Of a stretch of DNA of 64,000 nucleotides, positions 11,736-22,428 are shown piece after piece (positions within the stretch are counted from its first letter, which is position 1; the number at the start of each line of letters is the position of its first letter). Origin of the DNA: Gigantopelta aegis. Lineage: Eukaryota > Mollusca > Gastropoda > Neomphalida > Peltospiridae. Below the pieces are notes generated by a model, which saw nothing but the letters and a program-made list of their open reading frames with translations, made no database searches and was not told the DNA's origin. The translations under genes and the position numbers were made by a program. The DNA is taken from positions 41,672,390 through 41,736,389 of the forward strand of contig NC_054713.1 in the NCBI RefSeq assembly GCF_016097555.1, in the 5' to 3' direction.

Positions 11736-12014
11736 GTTCTCTCTTTCCCTATCTCTCTGTTTGTCATCCCCTCACTCGCTTTTTGTAGCTGTAGTTAACA
11801 TACATATTTTATATGTACATATATAAGATACATCTAATTAAATTTTTAATATTTTAAAATGTAACAACAATCAAACGAAATAAAAAGTAGAAACTTAGTG
11901 AATGAATCAAGAGGATATAATAGATAAATTAAACATTTAATAGATATTGTTTAATAATAAAAAATAATGAAGCAAATTAAAATATAAATTAACGAAATAA
12001 AAACACAAACTTAC

Positions 12015-12150
12015 ACAAGCAGTGAATGAATCGAGGATATTGATATCTCTTGAAAGAACGACCCAAAACCAGTCCATCGAGCAAAATTATCTTATTCGCG
12101 CGTCTTCTTCGAAGAGTTGTTCCAACCAGTACAACTGCATGGGCTGGACT
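12015..12150 (-). promoter_or_regulatory. Candidate gene A promoter and non-coding leader exon
   Basis: On the minus strand a TATA-like TGTATACAA lies near 12165-12175, followed by GC-richer leader sequence (AAGACGCGCGAATAAG) and a consensus donor GCTTGT|GTAAGT at 12013-12014. The next acceptor is the one opening the signal-peptide exon at 11319. The transcription start (near 12145) is inferred from TATA spacing only. Confidence 0.35.
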
Positions 12151-12179
12151 GGCTCCAAGCAGAATCCTGGCTTGTATAC

Positions 12180-13980
12180 ATCTTGTTAATTATTAGAATA
12201 ATTCATTAAACCTTTGAATGACCAAAAGTACAGGATGTAATTATCCGTCTTTAATCTCTTTCGTTATTCTAAACAATCGACTGGATAATATGGAACGGCA
12301 AAAGAGTTTCAAAACATAATTGTTTGATTAAAATTGATTCTAGTTATTATGGCAACTCTCAAACAGGTGGATGTTTACTTAAACTTTATGCATTATGCAA
12401 CTGTGTTTTTCTCATAACCAGAACAAAGACTTTAAAAGATAACTAATCCAGATAAACTTCGTAAGCGGATGAAGGAAAAACAAACTGTTGGTTTGAAAGT
12501 AATCTCCTAGTCATCGCTTATTTTGTTGAATCTGAACACATTCGATTTTACTTTTTTGTTTCTTCTATTCTTTTATAGTATTACCACTCCATTGACTTTC
12601 CTTTCAAAGTTCAAGATAAAGGAAAGACTGTCTCATTGCATATGTATAGCTGTGTACATGTAGTTTAATTGTTTTTAGGATTATATTATAGACTAATTAA
12701 TATGTAAATCATGAAGAATATATTGTAAGGTGGTATGTTAGAGCACCCCAACCCTGACACAGCCCAACGGTCTGGGGACATTAAAAATAATAATAAAGAA
12801 GAAAGGTGTTGGATATATATATGTCTTTATGTGTCTGGGGATATTAAAAATGATTATAATAAAATAATCGGGTGTGTCCTGTAAATCAAACTGTTTGACA
12901 AAACGGATGACAAAAACAGTTTTGCCTTCATGTCCAACAATATTCCTTCATAGCCATGCATTTAATCTGAAACTTAGTTCTCTCATCATTAGCTTTATAG
13001 GACATACATCTAACCAAGAACGAAAATTATGAAAAATATTTCTATATTTCATAAGCTACGACTTGAATGCGTTTAACATGGGCACTATAACATCTCTGGT
13101 AATATACGGCGTCATATTAATGTACTTTGGTGATCTGAGATCATCAGAAAATAGCTTTTGATCAATATTGTGTTACACAAATAATTATAAAAACTATTTT
13201 GTTATTTTGTAGTTTTAACGTTTTATTAACATATGAAACAAACACAACATATATGGCAGTGTAGTTTATTTATAATAAAATGGGCAAATGAAAAGTTAAT
13301 TTTTTCAGCCATCTCTGTCTGTTCGTGTAAAATAAGTTTGTTTACAGAATGGATTACAAAAACAACATAATGTGCTATCATGTGGGATAGAAAAAGAACA
13401 CCCTCAGGGGCGGAAATTTCGACTCTAGGCCCACCACCTCTTGTCTGAAATTATTAATAAAAAAAGTAATAATAAAACACAACACAAATATTTTATGATA
13501 CATTCTTTGTTTTTGTTTCTTGAGCAATGCTGTTCGATAATACAAAGTACCAATGTATAGTGACGTCATCTCATAGGATGATCCTTGACGACACTTTTAA
13601 GTTACTTTGACCAATGGGATGATGTTAACTGTAATGTGTAAAACGGATACAATCTCTCCAGTATATACACATCTTTAAACCGTATTGAAATGTTATCTAT
13701 CAAACATCCTCATTCTTGTACTATCAGTTATAAGAAAACTGAATTTTAATTTAATAAAACAACTACTAGATAAATTCAAATAGTTTATTATAGTAATGGG
13801 TGAACACACAATGCAATTAATATTTTAATGACAATCTAAATTAAACAGAGAAGCATGAAGTCGAATGTATGAAGCATTCAGAGAAATGCAGGAATCATGT
13901 GACAGAGAACTGAAGCATGAAGTGTGAATGTATAAAAGCATTCAGAGAAATGCAGGAATCTGTGAGGAGAGAGAGAGAGA
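12180..13980. other. Intergenic, no confident feature
   Basis: AT-rich sequence. A GTCTGGGGAYATTAAAAAT phrase occurs twice (12770 and 12833), which may be a repeat tail. An imperfect direct duplication of about 65 bp (GAAGCATGAAGT ... CAGAGAAATGCAGGAATC) spans 13852-13962. No gene seen. Confidence 0.5.
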
Positions 13981-13982
13981 GA

Positions 13983-14297
13983 GGATTTTAACACATATGT
14001 GTCTAAATTCATGATGGTATTTGTTTTGATCTTAAACCAGTTTTTTAAAATACTAGCATGTGGTATAATAAACTTGAAAGCATAAATAAAATAAAGTTAT
14101 GAAATGAAAATGATAAAAGTAAAATAATAATGGCAACTATAAAACAAGTTATCTTAACAATATACAGGTAAATGCAACAGAAATGTGGTGTAAGGAGTTT
14201 TAACCTATAAATTACAAATAGAAATAAATTAAAAAGAAACAAATAAAACTAATAAAATAATTATATATATACACTTTTATCTACTTCCTTGTGTGAC

Positions 14298-14390
<93 letters not shown>

Positions 14391-14740
14391 AACACATATG
14401 TCTAAATTCATGATGGTATTTGTTTTGATCTTAAACCAGTTTTTAAAATACTAGCATACCCAGAACCGTCTTGTGTGATTACACATGAACAATAAAGGTT
14501 CTAGCGACTCCGCTTCATTAGAGCAAAAAGTGCATAGACTATCTGATTGTATGCTACATTTATTCAGGTAAGTATTCGTTGTTAATATATCGTGTATAAA
14601 TTCGACAAAAACATCGGCTACGATTGTCACATAAAAGTTCAAACATTGCAGTAACACGGTTTCGATGACTGTTGACGATTTGCAACAAATATTTTGTTTA
14701 AATACCATTGAATTAGTATAACATACATATTGCATATAAA
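13983..14740 (-). mobile_element. L1-like LINE fragment with internal duplication
   Basis: Minus-strand reading at 14451-14600 gives FVEFIHDILTTNTYLNKCSI and SLCTFCSNEAESLEPLLFMC, the cysteine-rich C-terminus of L1-like ORF2, continuing as KNWFKIKTNTIMNLDICVK. That last part is present twice (13985-14055 and 14386-14457), with about 330 bp and GA arrays between. Non-functional. Confidence 0.6.
14301..14387. repeat. (GA)n microsatellite
   Basis: About 43 perfect GA units; a shorter GA run (13970-13983) precedes the other copy of the flanking 75-bp repeat. Confidence 0.95.
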
Positions 14741-15115
14741 TTTGCTGTCTTTATTCTTTTGTATTGGTGTTATTAATGTATCATTTTCAATTATTTCCAT
14801 ATTTAATCTATGACCTTTTATTCTACGAAGCCAGTATTTTGGAATGTAGTTAATTAGTATAAAATGTAATACATAGTTGCCATCTAGATTGAATTGTTGT
14901 TGTACCGAAGTAAATCGTTTGACTTCACCATGTACAACAAGAAAGCATTTTATTTGTGTTAAGCCTTCATTGTGTCAATTTACAAACAGGTTTTTTTTAT
15001 ATTTAGGCTAAAAAGGACATATATCATTATGCCATCTTTTAAATGCAGCAGCGAATTTGGTAAGACAGGTGTACACAACCAAAATCACGAGTGCTCTCTA
15101 AGAATACCAAAATGT

Positions 15116-15372
15116 TCATTTCAAGACGCCATGATATTCCCACGTGCTTTCTCTTTGTTGTGTTCCATTCGCACTGACAAGCATCTGGCAGTTATTGACG
15201 TCAGGACCGGCATCAGATTGCGTGGAGTCAAAGTTAATTCCCCAGCACGCGAGTTCCTTGACACAAACTTGTGAACAATCTGTGAGAGTTTCCTTCCAGA
15301 GCTCAATGACTGACGAAGACATTTGCCGGATGCCTCTTTGCATTTTTGCCAGTAGTATGAATATTCCAACAA
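15116..15372 (-). CDS. PAN/apple-like terminal exon, paralog of gene A
   Basis: The minus-strand acceptor TTTTAATTTCAG opens a 257-bp exon in phase 1 ending at a TGA (15116-15118). It encodes TDCSQVCVKELACWGINFD and then VNNCQMLVSANGTQQREST, over 80% identical by eye to gene A's terminal exon, with an NGT sequon. The acceptor and phase are conserved. No upstream partner exons are found in 15.4-20.7 kb, which is mostly repeats. It is either the end of a duplicated gene whose 5' part lies elsewhere or a stranded duplicate exon. Upstream in-frame codons stay open but lack an ATG. Confidence 0.55.
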
Positions 15373-15634
15373 CTGAAATTAAAACATAGAGTATGTAGCG
15401 TTCAGACAGAAGCACAATGAACAAGAAACACGTAATTTAACCATTTGTTTCAATAATATGTTTCACTTGTCTCCAAAACGAAGATTAATTTCCTATACCG
15501 GTCTCGGTGGCGTAGGGATTACGTCAGCGGAAATTACTTTCTGTTGTGTAGTTTTGGTGATCATACGTTTTTCAGAGAGCTGTTGGTATTTTTTGGAGGT
15601 TTTCATTAGAAGATATGGATTTTTCTTTTGTTGT

Positions 15635-15872
15635 CATGCATCTCGTTCCAGCCAGTGCTCCACAACTGGCGTAACAAAGGCCGTGGTATATACTACCCTG
15701 TCTGTGGTATGGTGCATATAAGAGATCCCTTTCTGCTAATAGAAAAGAGTAGCCCATGAAGTGGCGACAGCGGGTTTCCTCTCTCAATATCTGTGTGGTC
15801 CTTAACCATATGTCTGACCGTATAACCGTAAATAAAATGTGTTGAGTGCGTCGTTAAATAAAATATTTATTT
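15635..15872 (+). mobile_element. S1 SINE, partial
   Basis: Starts in the SINE body (CATCTCGTTCCAGCCAGTGC), runs through GGGTTTCCTCTC and ends in the S1 tail. A degenerate head-like phrase (CCGGTCTCGGTGGCGTAG) lies at 15498, so an insertion or rearrangement separates head and body. Confidence 0.75.
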
Positions 15873-16626
15873 CTTTTTTTCTTTGTTGTCATGCAAGTAA
15901 TTTGAATTTATAATACAAAAAGTTGTGTACTGTCAGTATTGTAATATACATTTTTACATATCGGGTGAGAGTTACAAGAAGAAATGTACAGTTTGTATCG
16001 ATGTGATGGATAATTTAAAATACACGATTGATGATATATACAAAACTTTGGAAGAACTTACTGGTGTAAATACAGTTTTGGCGATTGTTCCCAAATATGC
16101 TAATATTCTGTATCTGACGTTTGATTCTGAAGAAAATGCAAGGTTAGCTGTCGATAGTTTTTTCTTTTGATGAACATAATTTTATTTGTTTTCTGACACA
16201 GTGTTTGTATCATTTATTCATTTACCAGCATATGTAACTTATGAGGACATTGTTACTAGACTAAAAGAATACACGACTGAAGTAAAACCTGACATTATAA
16301 GGCGAAAACATGCTAGACTTCCCATATTGTTATGGAACAAGTTATGTGATGATGAAATTTCCAGAAAATATAAAATCTCTTCCATAAACTGTGAGGTTTG
16401 ATACTGCAAAAGAACCCATGGGTTTTCTAGGAGAACACACTGGTAAAACCAAAGTATGCTGGAACTGCCCGTCAGACTCAGATGTTATGGCTTCAGAGTG
16501 TACTTTTTGTAAACAAACTGGTCATATAAAAACGTTTTGTGAAAAGTTGAAATGTGGTGCATGTAACAAAAGAAATTATCAGTGTAGTAGAAGCAGTGAT
16601 GAATGTTTAATTTCATTTCAACTTAT

Positions 16627-16727
16627 TTTCGTGCTTATATCCAAATAAGGTTCAAGCACGTTGTCCTGGGCACGCACCTCAGCTATCTGGGCTGTCTGTC
16701 CAGGACAGTGGGTTAGCAATCCACTTT
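16627..16727 (+). mobile_element. SINE body fragment
   Basis: The phrase TTCAAGCACGTTGTCCTGGG followed by CTGTCCAGGACAGTGGGTTA matches SINE bodies at 44060 and, inverted, at 46010. It interrupts the LINE ORF1 just after the zinc knuckles. Confidence 0.5.
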
Positions 16728-17170
16728 CTCTTAGTATGAACTATGTAACACATGGTGATAACCATCCTAGTGATGATGATATTACTAGAAACAATCCACT
16801 TTCTCTTAGTATGAACTACGTAACGCATGGTGATAACAAACCTAGTGATGACGATATTACTAGAAACAATCCACTTTCTCATAGTATGAACTATGTAACA
16901 CATGGTGATAACATACCTAGTGATGATGATATTACTAGAAACAATCCACTTTCTGTTAGTATGAACTATGTAACACATGATGATAACAAACCCAGTGAGG
17001 ATGATATTACTAGAAACAATCCACTTTCTCTTAGTATGAACTATATAAAACATGGTGATAGACATCCTAGTGATGGTGATATTACTAGAAACAATCCACT
17101 TTCTCTTAGTATGAACTTTGTAACACATGGTGATAGACATCCTAGTGATGATGATGTTACTAAAAACAAT
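16728..17170 (+). repeat. 75-bp in-frame tandem repeat in LINE ORF1
   Basis: Six 75-bp units each encode 25 residues of the type SMNYVTHGDNHPSDDDITRN plus NPLSL, all in frame. Decayed versions of the same phrase (MNCVPHDDNHPRD, VNCALHDDN) go on to about 17500. The LINE's ORF1 C-terminal region has thus been internally expanded. Confidence 0.8.
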
Positions 17171-17942
17171 AACTGTATATCGCATGATGACAACTATCCC
17201 ATTGCTACTTTTAGAAATGTACTTACCCCGGTTATGAACTGTGTACCACATGATGACAACCATCCCAGGGATATTCTTAGAAATGTACTTACCCCAGTTG
17301 TGAACTGTGCATTACATGATGATAACCTTTTTAGTGATGAGGTTATTAGTCATGATATATCTTCTTCAAGTATGAAAAATGTCATACATGTTGAGCACTT
17401 TTCCAGAGATGTTCCCAAAAATGTACTTACCTCATTTATCAACTCTGTAACACCTGTTGACAACCATGCCTGTGGTATTATTAACAATATTTCGAATAAT
17501 AACTTTGGTATACTAAATGACAACTATCCTAACAAATCTGCAAATATATCTTTCCCAAATATGAACTTTGTATCACATACTGTCAAACTATTCCATTGGT
17601 GTTATTGACAATGTGTCTGATAAACGGATAGAAATACAATAAATACAGACCAGCAAAAGAAAATAATTAATATTAAATATATACATTTTCTTAGTTTAAA
17701 TGTATGTGGGCTCAGAAGCAAATTATTGATCCCCGGATTTGTTGAAAATATACTCAAATATGATAGCTTGTGCTTTACTGAGACTAAAATTATTCTACCT
17801 GGTTATAGCGTTTACCTGAAACCACAAAAACAAACTACGGCCTTCTGGTGGCATAGCTGTTGGAATCAAAGATGAGTTAGTCACCATTCTCAATACTGAT
17901 GTCAACTCACAAATCAGAATTTGTATCTTTGCTCCAAATCCC

Positions 17943-18216
17943 AGGTGTTCCCTGCGCGTGCTGTAACCTCACCGTGGTGCAGGGGTGTAACATTCTCTTT
18001 GAGAATGGCCAATACAGCACAAATTGAAATTTTGAGTAAAAGTCCGTATCTGTCTGTGATATTTGTATTTTTGCACAGTTCTTTATACTGTTTTTATTTA
18101 ACTCTTGAATATTTATATTGATGTTGATCATCACCTTATTTGTTTGCATTACCATAGTTTGACACCCAATAGCCGATGTATTTTTCGTGCTGAGGTGTCG
18201 TTAAACATTCATTCAT
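17943..18216 (+). mobile_element. S3 SINE-like element with (ATTC) tail
   Basis: Perfect 10-bp target duplications TCCAAATCCC (17933-17942 and 18217-18226) bound a 274-bp element in the LINE endonuclease. The tail is GACACCCAATAGCCGATGTA ... GTGTCGTTAAACATTCATTC. The head has no clear A or B box. The same tail family underlies the 73-bp array at 50.2-51.0 kb. Confidence 0.85.
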
Positions 18217-18489
18217 TCCAAATCCCTGATTGGTATCCTTTATATTCCCCCCAATAAATTCCCCTTATTACAACGAAAATACATTTTCTATTATTGAAAA
18301 TGAAATAAATAAAGTCCATTAATGTTACTTGGTGATTTTAATGCAAAAACAAAATGTTTGCCAGAATTGCTATTTAATTTTTTAACAAATGATTTTCTTT
18401 TTAAATCTAACATTCATTACCAAATAAAACAAACATAATTGACAGGAGAAAATCTAATAATATTGTTCAAATGTCATTATAACAGGTAG

Positions 18490-19030
18490 TACTATACCAA
18501 ATAACTTCCGGCTGGGTCAAAGTTCGAGGTGCACCGAACGTTTGATAGAGAAGTGAACACCACAAGTCCTGTGATTGGTTATAAATGTGAGTGTGTTGGT
18601 TGTAAAAAATAATAGTTTCATCTGGGTAAAATAAATGTGCAGTTTTATTTCATCTAGTACCAATGTGTCAAGTAGCCTTGTGCTTGAAACATGTATGGAG
18701 TACCTGTAAAAAAAAGTACTCAAATTTTGTGCGAAACTAGGGTAGTCATAGACGCTACCCGTTATCTCAGAAACGAGCAGCTTGACCCCCATTTTTTTCT
18801 GATTCACTTTAAGTGTAAGGGGTGGTAGTATTTATATCCGTGGCGTTTATGTCGGTTGATACGTTGCAGGTAGGAGTTTTAGCCGCATATGTTACTATTG
18901 TCGTCTATGGGATTTGATTTGGTAGTATACACCCAACATAGAAACTGGGATGGGGGTTGGATACAAGTTTAAGTACAGGAGGTCATAAGGTACTTAAAAA
19001 GACAAGTCTGAGTTCGTCAAAGACAACTAA
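18490..19030. other. Unassigned, possibly repeat-derived
   Basis: No coding signal. The phrase GATTTGGTAGTATACACCC (18916) recurs as GATTTGGTGGTGTGCACCC at 32950, which hints at a dispersed element with undefined ends. Confidence 0.35.
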
Positions 19031-19032
19031 AA

Positions 19033-19125
19033 CGTTTGTTTTGTTTACCGACACCACTAGAGCACAATGATTTATTAATCATCGGCTATTGGATATCAAA
19101 CATTTGGTTATCAGACATTTACTCC
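19033..19125 (-). mobile_element. S2 SINE 3'-end fragment
   Basis: GTTTGTTTTGTTTACCGACA followed by CACTAGAGCACA and CGGCTATTGGATATC is the inverted S2 tail. The rest of the SINE is missing. Confidence 0.75.
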
Positions 19126-19439
19126 ACATATCAATACCAATAAGGGGTAGGGCTGGCGGTGAATCGAGCAAGGTAGTACAGAAACAGATCCAAGGGCTGG
19201 GGACCACGGTCCCGTCCCCACATAAAAATATTCCAGTGCTCAATGTGTTACGCTTTACCACCCCCACCCCCACCCCCACCCCACCACCACCACAACCACC
19301 ACCACCCCCGTTGACGAGTTGGTCCACGTACCATTTTCCCGTTAGTTGCCTGATAAAATAGTTCCCCGATCCGCCATGAAGTATTTAAAAAATGTCAAAT
19401 TGGTCGTTACGTAATTGTTCAACGGCCCCTTTCGGAGAA

Positions 19440-19650
19440 GAGTCGTGATATAAAAATAAACCCAGGTTTCCGACTTAGTAATCTGATTTGATTAATCTAT
19501 TATTCAGCAACGTTTTGGTGCTATCTTTTTTTAAATGGAGGTTTCCATAACAACAACATGTTCTCAAAGAATAATGTATTTAAATAGCCGCGATAGCATG
19601 TTTTTAGTTGCAGGATATTAAACTGATAAATCATAAAGATCTCTGAGGCT
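19440..19650 (-). promoter_or_regulatory. Copy of gene B's upstream block
   Basis: Aligns by eye with 46420-46615, upstream of gene B's TATA box. Shared phrases include TATTATTCAG, TTTCCATRACAAC, CAAAGAA and ATAAATCATAAAGAT, in the same order and orientation. No TATA box or signal-peptide exon follows in the expected place on the minus strand (below 19440). It may mark a lost gene B paralog or a dispersed repeat. Confidence 0.45.
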
Positions 19651-19737
19651 TTAGTCTAATACAGCATTATATAAGCATAATTTGTAAATAGCTTCGTCAG
19701 AATATCGAGATTTCGTATAATTACTATTCAAAACAGA

Positions 19738-20426
19738 ATGAGCACTTCGGGAACCAGTGAACATAGTTTACAAACCTTTAGCGAAAAGCGACTGTCTGAA
19801 CTTAGACCTGGGATGCGTTCAACCAGACTGAGCGGGAAAACGCCCGCTAGACTGGTTTATGCTCTTCACGGTAAACCAAATGGCTACGTTGGCAACCAAC
19901 CAAATTGTTCGCGAACGACCGGCCTCGGTGGCGTCGTGGTTAGGCCATCGGTCTACAGGCTGGTAGGTACTGGGTTCGGATCCCAGTCGAGGCATAGGAT
20001 TTTTAATCCAGTACCGACTCCAAACCCTGAGTGAGTGCTCCGCAAGGCTCAGTGGGTAGGTGTAAACCACTTGCATCGACCAGTGATCCATAACTGGTTC
20101 AACAAAGGCCATGGTTTGTGCTATCCTGCCTGTGGGAAGCGCAAATAAAAGATCCCTTGCTGCTAATCGGAAAGAGTAGCCCATGTAGTGGCGACAGCGG
20201 GTTTCCTCTCAAAATCTGTGTGGTCCTTAACCATATGTCTGACGCCATATAACTGTAAATAAAATGTGTTGAGTGCGTCGTTAAATAAAACATATTTTTC
20301 TTTTTTTTTGTTCACGAACGTTAGCGAAACTTTTGCTGGCTGAACTTTGGGCTGGGCTAATTTCAGCAAGTTGTTTTTCGCTAAGCGTTTGCAAACTATT
20401 TTATCTGGTTCCCGAAGTGGTCATTC
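19738..20426. mobile_element. MITE with about 50-bp TIRs, split by a SINE
   Basis: The left end GAATGAGCACTTCGGGAACC and the inverted right end GAATGACCACTTCGGGAACC go on with CATAGTTTRCAAAC and TAGCGAAAA, giving roughly 50-bp imperfect inverted repeats. Without the SINE the element is about 290 bp. A partial relative lies at 47815-47870 (CAAAGTGGTCATTCGGTTTA). Confidence 0.65.
19918..20307 (+). mobile_element. Full-length tRNA-derived S1 SINE
   Basis: The head GGCCTCGGTGGCGTCGTGGT (A-box-like) and GGGTTCGGATCCCAG (B-box) show a tRNA-derived Pol III promoter. The body and S1 tail follow. Target duplications TTGTTCGCGAACG (19905-19917) and TTGTTCACGAACG (20308-20320) differ at one base. This is the reference copy for S1 in the window. 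Confidence 0.9.
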
Positions 20427-21005
20427 GGTTTAATGTGTAACCCAAAAGTCAGCCTAGGAAGACTTAGTGTTAGCGTCAAACGGCTGGTTGTCATAAAATC
20501 GTGTTTCATCTGGTCAGTGAATTCCTTTATTACCTCAGCGGGCACTCGTAAACGGGCAAATAAAAATCGTAATTTCTCACAGAAAAATTATCATGTATTG
20601 GTGTAACGTACAATATTATTTGACGAGTTCAAGCTAACAACCAATGACTTCGTTTGTACTAAATATGACGTCAACGAGATTTGGCAAACATACTCTCTTT
20701 AAAGAGTTTGCGGGATTCCAATATGGCGGTCGGCGAGAATGGCGGTGTGTAATTAATGTGAAGAAATTAAGCCATATTGTTAATTATTTAGTTCTCTATA
20801 CACTTTAATTATTGTTTACTATCAGCTTGAAGTATTCCGCAAGTGTGTACAAGTTTGTAAGTCTGTTGTGGTGTTTTGTACTTAGTAAATAGATACCGGG
20901 GCTATACTGTCTGTTTACATTGTGTTGTGACCTTGGCAATTATTGCTAGATACGTGCCAGGTGTGAACATGGGTTAATAATAATTTTCTATTTCCTGTTC
21001 CAACC

Positions 21006-22405
21006 ATGTCGTGTCATAAAGATGTTGATAATGTGTTAGCAAAGTTGGACAGGAGTTTAAATACTATTGCGGTGCAGTTGGCTACCGATAGAGCCAACTT
21101 GTCCGGCACATCCTTCCTTGACAGGTCGGATAGGTCGGAATTGCCTGACGTGTCCCACATCGCTAGGGTGGACCGCATGACGTGGGACCCGCTGGGGGGA
21201 CACAAGGGTATCCTATCAAACTGCACCGCTTTCGTCAACACCGTCGAAGCGCGCCAGATGTGACACCCCACTCCCTGATGGTGGCCTCTCCTTCACGGTT
21301 GAAAAATATCTGAGGGGGGTGCCTGCCCGGGGGGAGGGGATTTTGCAACAGTGATAACCTCGCCCGCCAACTCGCCTTTGACCGTGAATTGGAGGTTAGC
21401 AGAATCACCGACCCGGCCGGTGATAACCGTTCTGCTTCCAGCCCTAACCGGTCGGAGTTTTGTTATGTATCTAACAGCTTGGGGGTGACAAATGAGAAGT
21501 TGGAGTATAGTTTTGGTAATAAAGATGGAAATGATTCTGTGTTTGTTGTGGACAAGTGTGAGGTAAGTGCCCCAACTCCAAATTCACCAACACTCTCGGC
21601 CGAGCAGCCAACCACACCGAGATCACCGACCCCACCCCCGGGACTCCTTTTGGAAGAGCAAAGGAAAGGGAAGGTTCCTGCTGCTCGGCGGGGAGCTTCA
21701 GTACAGAAGAACACTCAAGGTGAGAGTAGTAGGCTAGACAATACTAGCGGTACTAAAATTTATGCCGTTCCAACCAGCAACCCCTTCGCCGCTCTCAGTG
21801 GTGCCTCCTCTCCAACTCCTCATAACCAGTCAAAATCATGTCCAAAAATAATTACACCTAGAAAAGAAATTCAAAATGTACCGGGTTTGAGGATGATAAT
21901 GTTCGGCAATTTTGACCCCACCACCTATGGGTTAGAATTTTTGCAACATACCATAAAGGATATGCAAAATAAAGCACCTTGAGGGACGTTCAAGAAGACA
22001 GTATTTTTTTACTCTAGGCTGTCAAATGGACAAACGTTCATGCAAACTACTTGTGACGCCCTCTTTGCTGCCCTGGGGTCAGTACCGAGTTTGAGGCCCC
22101 ACCCTGATTGTGGCGATGAGGTTGCTGTGTTGTTTAAAGAGTGTACGGCTGTACCCACAGAAAATGACAATAACAACCTATCAAATAGGCTAGCTCGTAG
22201 TAATTATCTAGAGGCGTTTGGACCCGGCCCTAGCCAGAGCTTGGCCTTGGCGGGGTCCATACACCGTCTTATCAATAAATCTTTCAGTCCCCGGGCCGAT
22301 GCCGCTGTAAATGTTGAAAGTCAGGAAGTCATCGAAACGGGGATCGAGATAGCTAAAAAAAACACTGGTGCGGGGCTACGATTGCGTCCGCGCTCCGAGC
22401 AGTGA
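21006..22405 (+). other. Unassigned degenerate ORF series
   Basis: Three plus-strand open stretches begin with MSCHKDVDNVLAKLDRSLNT and include a Pro/Ser-rich linker (PTPNSPTLSAEQPTTPRSP) and a part reading NNLSNRLARSNYLEAFGPGP. The region is GC-richer than its surroundings, and coding-like, but broken. I recognise no domain. It could be the first ORF of a retroelement or a dead host gene. The LINE starting near 23880 has its own ORF1, so this is probably separate. Confidence 0.4.
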
Positions 22406-22428
22406 AGCCAGTTTCGATTCCTTTTCTG

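Larger units (their letters stand above)
15925..18490 (+). mobile_element. APE-type LINE, ORF1 and start of ORF2
   Basis: ORF1 reads MDNLKYTIDDIYKTLEELTG ... and contains CCHC-type knuckles (VCWNCPSDSD, CTFCKQTGHIKTFC, KCGACNKRNYQC) near 16460-16590. ORF2's endonuclease begins near 17690 with FLSLNVCGLRSKLLIPGF and SLCFTETKI, resuming after a SINE with a GDFNAKT-like segment. Several frame breaks occur, for example near 16168, 16390 and 17820. It probably belongs to the family whose 3' ends are at 8765-9860 and 34395-35425. Degenerate. Confidence 0.7.

Noticed and set aside
16679-17263. Minus-strand 194-codon ORF
   Set aside because: Antisense of the in-frame 75-bp repeat in the LINE ORF1; no own signature.
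19918-20000. tRNA gene
   Set aside because: A and B boxes are present, but the sequence is the head of a SINE with target duplications and no proper cloverleaf end. The same applies to the heads at 45890, 53460 and 9502.
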